Source: Nepenthes gracilis | Taxonomy: Eukaryota > Streptophyta > Magnoliopsida > Caryophyllales > Nepenthaceae | Assembly: GCA_033239525.1 (NCBI GenBank) | Contig: BSYO01000038.1 | Span: 8,311,041 to 8,375,040, forward strand | Reading direction: 5' to 3' | Length of the DNA: 64,000 nucleotides | Part shown: one piece after another, positions 11,309 to 23,453 of the stretch | How the letters are laid out: each line of letters begins with the position of its first letter | Numbering within the stretch: the stretch's first letter is position 1 | The notes under the pieces: model-generated | What the model was told of the DNA's origin: nothing | The model's input: the letters and a program-made list of their open reading frames with translations, nothing else | Database searches by the model: none | Made by a program: the position numbers and the translations under genes

Positions 11309-12974
11309 TGATTTTGGTTTTAATGTGATTGCAGATCGTAGAGGAGGGAATAGTATGTCTTCTAATGTTGTTCTTTTCCTTAGAAATTCTGAGTGAATTT
11401 GTGGTGGAAAACACACAATTTGGTTGAAGATGTGGGGAAATTGGTTGGGACCTTTTTGTAGTCTTTTCTTGACTCAACAACACATCTGCTAGGTGGCAAA
11501 TATGATTCTCTAATGCCTTTGCCTGCCTGTCCGTTTGAATCTAATCCGAGCAAAATTCATGTACTGTGTTAATGATTTTGGTTTTAATAAAGTACTATAG
11601 AGCTGAGGATCTCAAGATGGATGAGTTAAGTCACACTAAAAGGTAATATAAATGTTTAGAAGTTGTATCTATAGATTACAAGACGAGAGAAAAGGCATTT
11701 AAGATAACTTGAAAACTTAAGATGTAGGTTAAATTAACTACATTTGAGGATTTATGAGCTAATTGTAGTCTGTTAAAGAGAAGAATAGGTAGACTTCGAA
11801 GAAATTAAAGTGGGGTGGTAATAAAATTTAAAGTTTTTTATATTCTTGAAGGATATTGTATTGAATTAAATTAATGTTTAAAATAGATTTTTATAATTGA
11901 TCCTATTTAGTGAGATTGAAGAAAATGTGAGTTGATTGTAACCGGACAAAGGAAAGAACAAAATAGACCTAAAAAAAAATTAAAGTGAGGTGATAAAGAA
12001 ATTTAGCATTTCTTATATCATTGGTGTTTAATTTTTAAAATATATTTTTATAGTTGATCTTATTTAGCGAGATTTAGGCATTGGCGGCTATTGCAATTTT
12101 TTATTAATCACCCACCGTTGATTGTGCTTGGCGATGAAAATATTATATTGTTAGTGCTTTGTTTTTTTTTTTTTTTTTTTTTACAGCTTTGCTCGATAGA
12201 GCATGGTAAGATCCTTCCATTAAGTGAGTTGTCCAGTCATCCCAAAAGCCACGATTGATAAAATGTGATGGGTTGAGATTTGCTTTGTATTTTTAGTGTC
12301 ATGTTCTAATGTTTATCATTAATTTCTTGCCACTAAATCCTGACCCCTAAGACAACAATGGGCTTAATTAGGGATTGAGGGATGTTACTTTTATTTTGGG
12401 AGAAGTAGTATTTTTTTGCTTATCTCATCTTTATCATTGGATTAAAATTTAATTATAAGATTTAAAAGTAAAAATAATAAAGATAATTTTGATGAATTTT
12501 AAATATGTCCTATTGAACATTCAACATAAAATATTGTTGTAGCAACTTGATTTTGTATACCAGAGTTAGCTGTGTTTCCCTCTTAGTCACTACCTAGGTG
12601 AACTTGCTTTGTGGGCCAGGTAACTTTGCCCTCTCCCGTGGCGCTGCCAAACTCTTTTATGGGCCTCTTCTTCCATCATAGATGGATCAGTTTTTACCTA
12701 ATTATTTATTACCTTATGCAAAGAAATTGAGAAAGGTGAAGTAACTAAAGTTAATGTGTAGGTTGGGGATGTTGGGTAGACTTATTTTCTAACTGCACTC
12801 TTGAAATTGAAGATACAATTGACATTTTATTTTGACGTGGCCAACTGAAATTCAAGCTACCCAAACCCTTCAACTCGGGTTGAGATCAGGATGATGGATT
12901 CAAATTGTCAGAAATGGAGCTATTCATTGCTAGGTTTAACAATCTGATAGCCATTAGTTGGACTAGACTTGAAG
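11309..12974. other. Ferritin 3' UTR and intergenic spacer with direct repeats
   Basis: After the presumed 3' UTR the sequence holds an imperfect direct repeat. A block at about 11796-11920 (AAATTAAAGTG-GGTG, then ATTTTTATAATTGATC and TATTTAGTGAGATT) recurs at about 11965-12075. A T18-20 run lies at about 12162-12182. The 3' part, up to 12974, shows no gene. The stretch at 11600-11760 faintly resembles decayed retroelement 3' sequence, but I could not support that with a protein match. Confidence 0.45.
11586..11591 (+). terminator. Candidate poly(A) signal of the ferritin gene
   Basis: AATAAA lies 278 bases after the ferritin stop codon, following a T-rich stretch (TGATTTTGGTTTT). This spacing fits a normal plant 3' UTR. 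Plant polyadenylation signals are loose, so this is only a positional candidate. Confidence 0.4.
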
Positions 12975-15900
12975 ACTTCAGTGAAGAAAAGCCCTCCCAA
13001 CAAGAACAGGAAACGATTTTTTGAAATATTGCGCTTGCTCTTGACAGGTAGGCAAAGAAATAATAAAAAAGAGAAATTCTCTTCAATCAAAGCAGGGAGC
13101 AGAGCTGTAGAGGAGTAGAGTCCCTAAAACGAACAGGAAGAGGAACAACCTTTCCAGTTTGAGTTAGTAGCAAACCTCTTTAGACCTGTTGCAGAGAGAA
13201 TCGCCCAACACGGGTTGGGAGAAATGGAAATTGCCATCCGAAACTTGAAATTTTGCTCAGTACAATGTAAGCATAGTTTTGGAATAAGCGTAAAAGAGAA
13301 AAATCAAAGTGAATTTTCATATAAAATAGGGTAACCAATGCAGACTTTAGGCGCATCCTTAGTTCTCAACTTTGAACACTGCAGAACTCCTTCCGATTCT
13401 GGCTTGTGATTGCGAAGGCTCCATGTTAGCTATGAATGGACTCACTCCTTAGTAGATAAGAGCTACTTTATGATACAAAGCACAGAGAGCCCTTCTATTT
13501 ATAGCCGAGAGGGAGAATTAGCAAGTATTAAACAGAGAAGGTTGGATATCCATGCATTGAGGGCAAAGAATCAAATTAAATCCTACCAAACGAAGCAATG
13601 AATCTATAGAATATTTGGAAAAGGAGTAGCGTGAAGATCTATAGCCAGTGTCCCATTATGAATATGTTAGGAGTTAAAAATTTAAACCTCATAGTATTGG
13701 GCTCTAGTGATGGGTATAGTAGTCTATTGGCCGATTCAGAATCCAATCCGCAGAAGGAAGTATGTCTCATATAGCAACAACGTAGTAGAAAACCTTGTAG
13801 GCCTAAGATCCAGAAGGTGTGGTGGTTGACCAAAATGGTTCGACTCGAAACCATCCAACAATAAATAGGCACTTATAGATAATCAACTGACTGTTCTGGC
13901 AGTTAAAACACCAAATTCAACGATCAAAAATCACATTAGCCCAGCCAATAAATGCAAGCGGAGATAACAAGTATAACACCCTTCATAATCATCCAAACAT
14001 TGAATGCGGTGCAATAGTTATACGAGCAATGCATCTCATAACTGCAGAGTCGTAACACTCAATGATGATCAAATTTGCACTCACACTATAAATACACCCT
14101 TTCCTCTATAAGAAAAGGGGGACCCCGATCACAAATGCCTAGACAAGCAAAGGCCACTCAAACACACAAGTTCATATCTTCTAGAGGCACTTTCCCTACG
14201 AGTGTAATACCTCAAAGCCGCTCACTTCTTCGAGCTCATCCACGAATCTCAATTATCCAATATACACTCAATTCCAAACACTTTTATATCAATGTATTCT
14301 CATCCTAGTATCTTTCTCTTCAACATAAAATGATTACTAATTTGAATATCGGAAGACATACTGGTGAGTAAGTTTCGTATTTTTCTTACCTTTTGTTCAT
14401 CTATTGTGGTGTGTAGGATCCAAATTCAAAATAATAAAAATTGAACTCATTACCGATCAGACTCCCAAATAAGATAATTCCCTAATTCATTCGATAATTC
14501 AGATTTAGAGACATTAATATCTAATAGATAAAAAATAATCTATGAAAATCATTTAAAGTATATAAAAATGGCATATATATATTTTTATTTTTTATAATAT
14601 GAGTATTTAGACATTATAATATTTTTAAAAACTTTTAAAAATATTTATATATTAATTATTTTAAAATATTAAATATTAGTCGTTAAATTAATATTGATCC
14701 AACAGTTATCTGGCATCGTAGCCCCCCTTATCGCAAATTACACATAAGTGTTCCAGTTGGCACAATGGATGTCAGGGGTCATGGATCCTATTTATTCTTG
14801 AAAAAAGTATGATTTTATTTTATTTTAAATAATATTATTTAATATTTAAATTTTAGCAGTTGAATTTTTTTTTAATCCAATTACACAAATAAGAAAAAAA
14901 GTAGGATCTCTAAGTGTGATATTATTGCAAGTTAGGTGTTACTCTGTTGATATACGGTGATATACGTTTTGAGACTCTATCAGGTGTTACACTAAGATAT
15001 AAGTTAATATATCGAAATTTGCAAAGATTAAAGTTTTATTTTTTGAAAATAATATAAGAATTAATTCATTGATCTGTTTTTATCTTATAAAATTTTAATC
15101 TTCATAAACTTAGATATATTAACTTATATCTAAAATGATGGTCATTTACTAGAGAGTTCATCCTTTTAATTAAATGATATAATTTAATTAAAATATATAA
15201 TCTATTATTATATTATTATAACTTTATTGATTAATAAATAAATAAGATTATAATTTTTTTTATTATAAAATTTAAATTTAAATTTAGAATTATAAGTCCA
15301 ATTATAATGCCGTTGGAAGTGAAATATGCGGAGTTTTAATTTGGGATTATATAAAGAAATTATAGTTACCAAAGAAAAATAAAAGTAAGATATAATTAAT
15401 TTTTTAATCTATATATAAAAATATAGAAAATAATAATTAACCCAACAAAATTCTAAATATTTTAAAATATAACGTTTGATATAAATATACATTTGAGGCA
15501 ATGTAACCATTTTTATAAATATATTTTTATAAATAATGTATTTCTTATATGTTTATAAGACATATTTTTATATTATCATTTATTTTTAAATTTTTAATTA
15601 ATATTTTTATTGTAAGAAATGACCGTCGATCAATCCATCTTGGTTCAATGTAATTTATAGGTTATATTTTAAAGATATGTAATATTTTGAGATTTTTATA
15701 TATAATATTTTTTATTTATTAGAATGCTTTTTAAATTTTTAGATAATATATTTATAGAATATATATTAAATAATAAACAAATAAATAAATCCTGATTGGC
15801 CCATCTTTCTTAAACCCAAACAACTAAAAATATTTTATCTAATAAATATCATCATATTTTATTATATCTAATGATTAGATAATTCTCATTATTATACTTA

Positions 15901-16060
15901 CAATTTTTTATTTTATTTTTAAAAATATAAAAATTTATCTCGTACTATCATCCAAATCTAAGAAATTAATAACTTGGAATTTGAAAAGTGATTATGTTTG
16001 ACACTAAGCAACATAATTAAATTTCAATTCCAATTTAAAATTGCAATGACAACCAAACCT
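12975..16060 (+). repeat. Repeat A, copy 1 (LTR-like, 5' truncated)
   Basis: This block is clearly homologous to 25610-27720 and to 56210-59176. All three share the TATTGCGCTTGCTCTT stretch, an AACACGGGTTGG stretch, a TATAAATACACC promoter-like box (14087-14094 here) followed by a GAAAAGGGGGACC stretch, then a TATCGGAAGACATACTGG motif and CTAATTCATTCGATAATT. The order (TATA box, leader, a 'TCGGA-GACATACTGG' motif before the end) resembles the U3-R-U5 layout of Tat-type gypsy LTRs on the plus strand. No PBS follows, so it may be a solo LTR or non-autonomous element. Copy 1 lacks the first 0.75 kb seen in copies 2 and 3. It extends through shared AT-rich sequence to about 16060. No protein is encoded. 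Confidence 0.7.
14952..15135. mobile_element. Truncated palindromic MITE within repeat A copy 1
   Basis: The left arm starts GATATACGGTGATATACG and runs through GAATTAATTCATTGAT. It is followed by a shortened right arm (ATTTTAATCTTCATAAAC, then TTAGATATATTAACTT). The terminal part of the right arm, present in the fuller copy at 27590-27881, is missing. The same left arm is also found at 58154 onward. It is non-coding. Confidence 0.6.
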
Positions 16061-16334
16061 TAGGGATTTACTAAATAATTCTTGAAAAGCCTTTATATAT
16101 ATATATTCTTTACGTATAGATTTGTTTTAATTTTCTCATTTTTTTTCTTTTAAAATCTTAAATAGGCTCTAAATAAAAAAAATATGATATGTGAATAATT
16201 AATAATTGGAATGAGTAACCCTCTTTTTCTTTTTTTAAGAAAAAGACATAATAGTATAGTAATTGAAGCATATAGTTTTACTTATTTTTTTTTAAAATTT
16301 GTTTTAGTTTTGATATAGGGTAAGTATTTAGAAA

Positions 16335-17610
16335 TTGATGCGTATCTGGATCCGACTTCGAACAGATTCGGATTCTTCTGGATGGTTTGAACCGGCTCCA
16401 TTCACTGAGCACGAATCCTGCACACCACTAAAATGAACAAGAGGTCAGCGTTATCAGCGGGAAGTTATCCCACCGAAAATACTCTAACGCTCAAGTCAGT
16501 AATACAGTCTTCAAAGAAAGAAATTGAAAATATAGAGAGAGAGTTTGAGTGTTTGATCCAGATGTAAGAGAGACACGAGGTTTTCTTGAATCTGGATGGT
16601 GAGAAGGCAGTAAACGGCCGTGAGGGCTCGCTTGTTGCCTTAGGATTTTTTGGGAGAACGAAGGTGGCAGAGAAGGCAGGCTTTTGTAAGCACTCAATCG
16701 TCCCAGAATGCATACGCACTTGGCAGTGTTCCAGAAAGCGTGGGTCAATGAAAGCCTTGAAGAAAATCTCAATCAGAGCGTTAATGAAAGCCTTTTGAGA
16801 TGGTCAGTATGGAAAAAAGCATGCCATTGATGGTGGGTCAAGGGTTTCTTTTGTAGCTGAGAAGCCAATCCTCATTCTTTGGAAGGGGCAATTACCTTCC
16901 TAATTTACTGGCATGCTTGCCTTCTGGAGCAGATGCCGATTGTCATATGATTGTGATTGTTTCCTTGTGAGGCTGTCCACAACTTTCTAAATGGGTTTCT
17001 TTCCTCCTCAGCATATTACCGTTGGAGTACCTTGGTTGGCGAGAAATAGAGAAATCAGGCGCTTTCCTTCTTTGAAGGGCGCCAATCTTATGATATCCTT
17101 TTTGGTGTAAATTGAGATCGTGGAAGACGCTTGGAAAAGGCGGTGATTGGGTTGTCGATGAGTGGTGGGCCCAAACGGAGCAGGCCCATTCATTACCAAG
17201 AAAAGGCGTCATTTGGGGCCCGATGTATAGGCGCGCGACGGTCAACTCGGATGTTAACCGTCTGCGTGTTGGCAGCCGCTTTCGTGGATAACGGGAGAGA
17301 GAAGCTAGCGATCAACGGATGGTACATTGGCGGAAATGGAATAGGCCCATCATCAGAAGAAAGCCTCTAAAAGCCCAATCAGTGAAAGCGAAAGGGCGGT
17401 TAACGTTCGTTGACCGCCTACAAGCAAGTTGGCCAAGAGGGGGTCAACGCCAACGTTGACCGTCTGTGGCTTCCGGTTCACGGCTGCCTTATTTCTGCGT
17501 CCGTCAAAAATATTGACTGCCTTTTTTGCCGCCACCATTGGCCAACTTCATTATATTTCATTATTAGTGTACCATCGATCCATTCATGTCACTTATGAGA
17601 TAGATATCTT
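16335..17610 (-). mobile_element. Solo LTR of a Tat-type Ty3-gypsy element
   Basis: This segment is distinctly richer in G and C than its surroundings. On the minus strand it shows the characteristic 3' part of a Tat-lineage LTR: a TTTTCAATTTC leader, then TTACTGACTTGAGCG at about 16490, the pattern used by Tat/Ogre elements and seen again at 59585 in this window. It lies between repeat A copy 1 and the duplicated segment and is absent from the corresponding place near copy 2, so it probably inserted after that duplication. No internal gag or pol sequence and no PBS adjoin it, which suggests a solo LTR. Its exact ends are estimates. The short frames it contains (for example 16465-16772 on the minus strand and 16586-16798 on the plus strand) are not genes. 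Confidence 0.6.
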
Positions 17611-17652
17611 TAGATTTTAAAGGTCCCTAAAACGTTTCTTAGAGCTTCAAAA

Positions 17653-19488
17653 AGATCTTGAATTTTCATGAGAAAATTAAATCATTTATTTTGTGTGCTA
17701 CTGGGAAAAAAATTAGCTCTTCTAACTTTAGATCGTTTGTTGACATTTTTTTTGATATTTTTATTTGTAAATGTCTCAATGTCTTTTAATCCAATCTAAG
17801 TGGTGAGTGCTATTTTTAAAAATAATTGGTGTTTGCCTAATAAGCATGATCTTTTAATGGCCGATTTTATTGTAAACATGTCTATTTACAATATGGACTC
17901 AAATAAACTTAAACATATTTCTTTGCAAACCAGGAGATTTTGGTGCCTTCAATATTTTGTTTGCCCAGAGAATTTTCCAATTGGAAGATACAAAGGTCGA
18001 TTGGTATCACCTTGTTGGGGCCCATAGTCACATTTCATCCAGCTAGCTTGCAATAATGGAGAGATTGAGCACTAAAGATGGGATTTATGGGCTCTTTGAA
18101 TTGCCAATGTATTTGTTTCTATTGTGGCAGGTAAACTGAAAATCATCCACACATTTCCTTTCAATGTAAATTCAGGCATGAAGTTTGGGACATTACTTGT
18201 AAGTGCAGTAAATGCCACTAGCCAATAGTACACTGAGAGCAAGGCATTAGTTGAACGAGATTTAAGTGAAGAGGAAAATATCCCACTTTAATAGCTCTTA
18301 GATTTATTTTGACAGTTACGATTTATTTTATTTATAAAACTAAAAATGACAAAATATTCATTAAGAAACAATCTTATAATTTTAGGGAGGGGGACGAAAG
18401 ATTTTAAATTATACGTGTGACAGAATTTACACTATTTATATAATTTTTTATAATCAGTGCATTCTCAAATATTAAGGCATTCCACCTTCTTCACCAAGAA
18501 CCCATGTGACTACAAGGGCTTCTCTCTTAAGCGAATTACATTCCAGAGGCTTACGATAAAACTCATTGATAGTGTTAAGTTGAGTCTGGTGAAACAAGAT
18601 TTTACTTAAGATATAGACGAAAAAGAACTCTACTTTGTAAATCCGAATGATTAGATTGTGCATTTGGTTAAAACTAACTGTTCGAATTTATTTATAATAT
18701 AAATTTGAAAAAAAATTAAAACCAATTTGGCTAACTAAAATTTAAAAAATATAAAATATCTATATATTGCAGATGAAAAATGACTGTAAATGAGTTATCA
18801 GAATAAAATTTATAACAATACCTATATTAAAAAGGTAAAAAATATTCTTAAAAAGGCAGACCAGGTTCGGCATAATTTGCTCGAAAATAGCTAGTTGGAC
18901 TTAGGATTGCTTCCCAATTGCATGCGGGTCGACTCGGTTTCTATGGTGGGACCCATTGATAATTATTTTGACCAACCAGATCCTCCCAACCACCCACCAT
19001 TTATGTCATCTTCAAAATAATATTTGACTTGGTAGGCAACTTGCCGTGCTTGCCTTAACTGAAGAGTCGAACCTCCCCCACACTCTATACTAAATGTACC
19101 AGGTTTTATTTATTTGTTTATTTATTTGTTTGTTTTTTTATCCTAAAGCCTTGTTAATAATAATATTGTTATTTTTTATTTTCAGCCTGGGCTATAAATA
19201 TTCAGATGTCTTCGGATACACCATTCAGATATTGTTTTTCTATTAAAATATCTATTGAGATGATTAAATATTACTATTTTATAGAATTTTATTATATTTT
19301 ATTAAAAAATTATTTGTTTAATTATCCTAATTTTTTGATAGAAAAAAATATATTTATATAATTAAGATATCAATTATCTACTTATCTTAAAAATATTGAA
19401 AGAATTCATCATTTATTAAGGATCAGAACAGATAGATTTTCGGATAATAGAAGAAAGATGAGTAAATAAAAAAAAAATTGATTCCAAA
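17653..19488. repeat. Segmental duplication, copy 1 (1.84 kb)
   Basis: This stretch is nearly collinear with 27905-29757. Shared landmarks are TTCTAACTTTAGATCGTT, GGTGTTTGCCTAATAAGCAT, CAAACCAGGAGATTTTGG, TTGGGGCCCATAGTCACATT, CATGCGGGTCGAC and TTGATTCCAAATT. Differences are scattered substitutions and small indels. No protein was recognised. A 75-codon frame at 17800-18027 has a differently framed partner in copy 2, which argues against coding. A TATAAATA box near 19193 is shared. The right edge abuts a copia gag remnant that is absent from the other copy. Confidence 0.85.
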
Positions 19489-20426
19489 TTGGTGCAAAAA
19501 ATAATTTTTGGAGAATTGTTTTTAATTTTATTTTTATCTTTCTTTTTGGGATTGTGTGCTATATCATTTCTTTTAGAAGCCCAATTGCAACTTTTATTTT
19601 TGAAGAATTTTTTAAATTTTTTAACAAATAAAGCAAAATTCTCATCGCTGCATGACTCTTCATCGGAGTTACGGTCACTCTCTTCCTTAATAAATTTAAG
19701 GGTAATGGATTTATTTTTCTTAGATTGTGTGAGTGTGTGTTCATATGTTTATAATGATCAAAGAAGTTCTTTAAATTTTAACTTGTCAAGATATTTGCTT
19801 TCATTAATAGTCATGACTCTAGGTCTAAATCACTCAGTAAGCGATATTAAGACTTTTTCGGACAATTTTATTCTTTGAAATTCTTTTTCTTAAGTTAAAT
19901 GTGAAGTCTACTATATGATTTAATTTTGCGTAAAATTTATCAAAAGTTTTATCATTTTTCGTGCTTGTTTCTTTAAATATAGTAGTAAGCATCTGTAATT
20001 TTGAATTCTTCATTAATTTCGTTCCTTTTTGTGTAAATTTAAGAATATCCCATGTAATTTTGAGATCTCGCATTTTTAGAGATCTCACACATTGACATGC
20101 GTTTAAACTCTTAAGGTGACACAACTATTAAAATAACATACGGCCACTTACTATTCCAGTTATAGGCATCAAATTCTTTTGTCCACAAGGACCAAACTTT
20201 TGATTTATCGCCCGTAGTGCTCCTAAGTGATGTTCATCCATATTGAGTGCTTTCTTATACTTGTTCATCCATGGATTTGAAAAATGCTCTCATGCATACT
20301 TTCCAATAAGAAGAGTTGCTCCTATTAAAGTATGGAGAAATGGGGAGAGATTGGCTAGTATGCATCTTTATCAAAGTCGTGGATCGGGGTGAGTCTTTGA
20401 TACCAAGTGAAATAGACTAGGGGATC
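19489..20426 (-). pseudogene. Ty1-copia gag remnant with PBS (Sirevirus-like family)
   Basis: The minus strand encodes broken pieces of the same gag family as the element at 33611-41122. TWDILKFTQKGTKLMKNSK and [19 protein letters not shown] (within 19834-20124) parallel [20 protein letters not shown] and [19 protein letters not shown] there. Minus-strand frames are interrupted in several places. Next to the gag start, CTTGGTATCAAAG on the minus strand (20396-20407) matches the initiator-Met tRNA primer binding site, and TGAAATAGAC from 20408 begins an LTR that is cut off after about 18 bases at 20426. Only the 5' end of the element remains. Confidence 0.8.
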
Positions 20427-22420
20427 TGTCACGTCTCGAATTCTCATTCCATAATTAACTCTTAATCAAATAAATATTAATTACCTAATTTATCTTCTAA
20501 TTAATATCCGAATGTGAATTTCACGTTGATACCTTGACTTATCATAATAATTAAATACAACATCATACACAGGATCCAAATTACGTACCACGTCTCATGT
20601 GGCTATGATACCAATCCAATGATAACGTTGGACCTTACGTAAGGAGCAATGCAGAGTATACAAATTATGAAATTAAATCATAAACCATAATCAGACAACC
20701 TATGACCAATTATTGGACAATCTAAAATAATTATAAAACCATGATAACATTAACCCATAACCTGCTATCCGACACTCAATATTTTATTTTCTAGATATCT
20801 TGAAAATTGCATGAAAATCGATGTAACATACTAGATATGCTAAAACTGTCCAAAACCTGAAATACAGCAATCCGAATAACATAACATCATCCAAAACTAA
20901 AAGTAGAGCTAAAATTATAACATTAACGATTAACTATTGTCTGAAAATATAAAATAATATTAAAAATCCATAAAACTCTAAATTAAACTCTTCTCATCAT
21001 CTCGATCCTTCACTCCTATTCATCTGACAAGAACTTGTGCATCTCATCTGATGGTGACTTAAAAACAGTAAAGAGTGAGCCAATAATTCAGTAAGGTACA
21101 TAATATATCAGTAATCAAATATACTTTTCCTTAAAAAAACATATCGAAAGGATTAAAAATTATGATCAGATACAATGACATGAAATTTTTATAAGATTTG
21201 TGTAGAAAATTCAATTTGTACATTTTTAGAGTTCTTATTATATTCTTTCTCAATTTAAATTATCAAATCATGTATAATTCTGATTTTTCTTAGGGGTTAA
21301 GACCAGTGAGCCTTACTGACTAAAAAAACAATTAATCAAAATCCTACGCTACAATTTAATACTCGTAGGTGAGTCGTCTATATGTTATCATATAGGCGGG
21401 GTTAAACGTCGCTTCTCATTCACAGAAGATAGATTTAGACATCAATATACTATTATAATATACTAAGATATACTATAATATACTACTCGCTAAATAATAA
21501 CCATGGTTCAATACAATTGTAGAAAACTTTAGACTTTTCTTCTTAATTCTTATTTCACTCATAGAGAAAATATTCATAATTTATATCTTAATTGTAGAAT
21601 TTTCTTTCATAATTTTATAAATTTATATCATGTAAAATATAAACTTACTATCTAATTTAAGCTAAGATGAATTTTCAATACAAGTAATACAAATTTGGCT
21701 TACAGTGCAAGAAATTTAGCATAGACTTGTAAAATTCAGCAACTTTAGCAATTTCAGTAAACATGTAGTCTTCATAGCACGTATAAGACTTGTATTTCTT
21801 GTAAAAATTTAGCTAAATAACCCTTAAAAATATGGGATGTTAATTTAAAGCAATTATGCAATCAAAACTCAGCAAGAGTATAAAAATCAGCTCACGAATA
21901 TACATGTAGAGGTTCTACTTAAAATTTCAGAACATTATATGAATTTTTAGAACATATATAACTTATACTTAGTATTTTCTAAACATGTAAGAAGGTTATC
22001 CATGAAATTAAACATACAAGAGCTAGAATTTCAGACCATGCAAGAAGTTGAAATATAGTATTCAGAACATTTATATGCTATGCTAAACTTAGGCATGAGT
22101 TTTTATGAAATTTTGCTATAAAATTATGAAAAACTAACATGCAAACTTAATATAATCATTAATACTTTGAAATTATATCATAGTTGAACAATAAAACAAG
22201 AATTGCTCATGAAAATTTGAAAAGAACGGTAGCAATGGAAGGAGAAGTATAAGTGTACTTGTCTTCACTCCGATTTATCCAAAATCTAACTTGGATCAAC
22301 TAAATTTTAACTTATATGTCCCCCTTTCTCTCCTTTCTTTTCTCCTCGTCTGCCTCTCTTTCTTTATTCTAAAAAGTCTGATGAAAAATGATAGAATCAG
22401 CTGGTTGGTCCCTATTTGTA
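20427..22420 (-). mobile_element. Possible chromovirus-type solo LTR
   Basis: The sequence beginning TGTCACGTCTCGAATTC at 20427 is, on the minus strand, a GAATTCGAGACGTGACA ending of the kind found at the 3' ends of many plant gypsy LTRs. It directly interrupts the copia LTR stub before it. A minus-strand purine-rich leader (revcomp of 22320-22370) with a CAAGTACACTT stretch downstream has the same layout as the LTR at 23454-24841. No protein-coding frame is present between these points. The far end is uncertain and is placed only by the change in composition. Confidence 0.35.
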
Positions 22421-22579
22421 CTGCACGATGCTTAAGTGTTGATTTGGGCATGCATTAAGCGACCTGGTGTGCTCAGGCGTGGCTCGAGCTTACCGCAGGC
22501 GCTAGCCCCACAGGTTTTGGTGCTCAAGCGCGGGATCAGCCTTGATCAGGCACAAGCTAATCTGCTTTTCATTCACGGG

Positions 22580-23450
22580 CGTACCTCAGATGCCAACTAG
22601 TGAAGAATAATCAGAGCCCAACCTCCACAATAGTTCACCAGCTTCTTCAATGATCATCTCTTCTTGAGCATTGTTGAGGGCACGACTAAGGTCAATCAAG
22701 GAAGAATGGGAAGGCTCCACCACGTCAAACACCCTCTCAAGAGAATCCTGGATGAATAGATATCCCGATTTCCTTTTGGGCCAATGAAACGGCATGACAG
22801 TGACATCATTCCCTTCTACCCTGACCTCTCATTGAACTTCAATAAATGCCTTTTGGGAGATCTAGCGATCCGTGTGATGCAGGATGGCTACATTTTCTTT
22901 GACGAGCCTTGTCAATAGTCAAGCCATTCGCTACTCTATTGGCAGAACAACACCGGTGTAGATACCGTTGACTCGACCTCAATCATTGAAAAGTCTCCAT
23001 TCAGAAGGAACCACTATGTAAAAAAACTGGTCCCTCCAATTCTTTATGGAATTTGGGTTCCTCTTACTTATTTTATTCTTTTTGTGGGGAGTGAAAGAAA
23101 TTCAATCTGCATTCTAGCTAAATTGAAAGATCATCTTGATGACTTGAACGTCTAGGAAAAGCATTTTTGAACAAAAGAAGACATATAAAGAAATCAGATA
23201 CTGAATAGTGTTCGGGTGGAGGTAAGCCACTAGGTCTCCAACGACTTAAAGATCTCGTACAACTCCTGTGCAAATGAAATACGAAGGCCTTTTTTCAAAT
23301 GGGCCTCGTAGATAGTAATAAGTCCAAGCCTGGGTGTGTAAGCCCTATCTTCATCCCTGGGCATTATATATGGAATGGCGCTCGAGATATTGTACTTCCT
23401 ATACAAAGTTTCCCCTTCTTTATCAGTGAGGACATATTCAATCGTAGCAA
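22580..23450 (-). pseudogene. Degenerate retroelement ORF (plant gypsy ORF1/gag-like)
   Basis: Minus-strand translation gives fragments in shifting frames. Near 23360-23230, LTEKEG-like sequence is followed by a YEAHLKKGLRISFAQELY stretch. Around 22990-23040 there are FFT-WFLLNGDF-like pieces, and at 22586-22795 an uninterrupted frame contains PFHWPKRKSGYLFIQDSLE. The pattern 'YEA-LK-GLRFP' followed by an Asn/Gln-rich and basic stretch resembles the N-terminal protein of Tat/Ogre-type gypsy elements and related plant transposon proteins. Stops and frameshifts are frequent, so it cannot be functional. The assignment rests on recalled family patterns, not on a search. Confidence 0.45.
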
Positions 23451-23453
23451 CAT

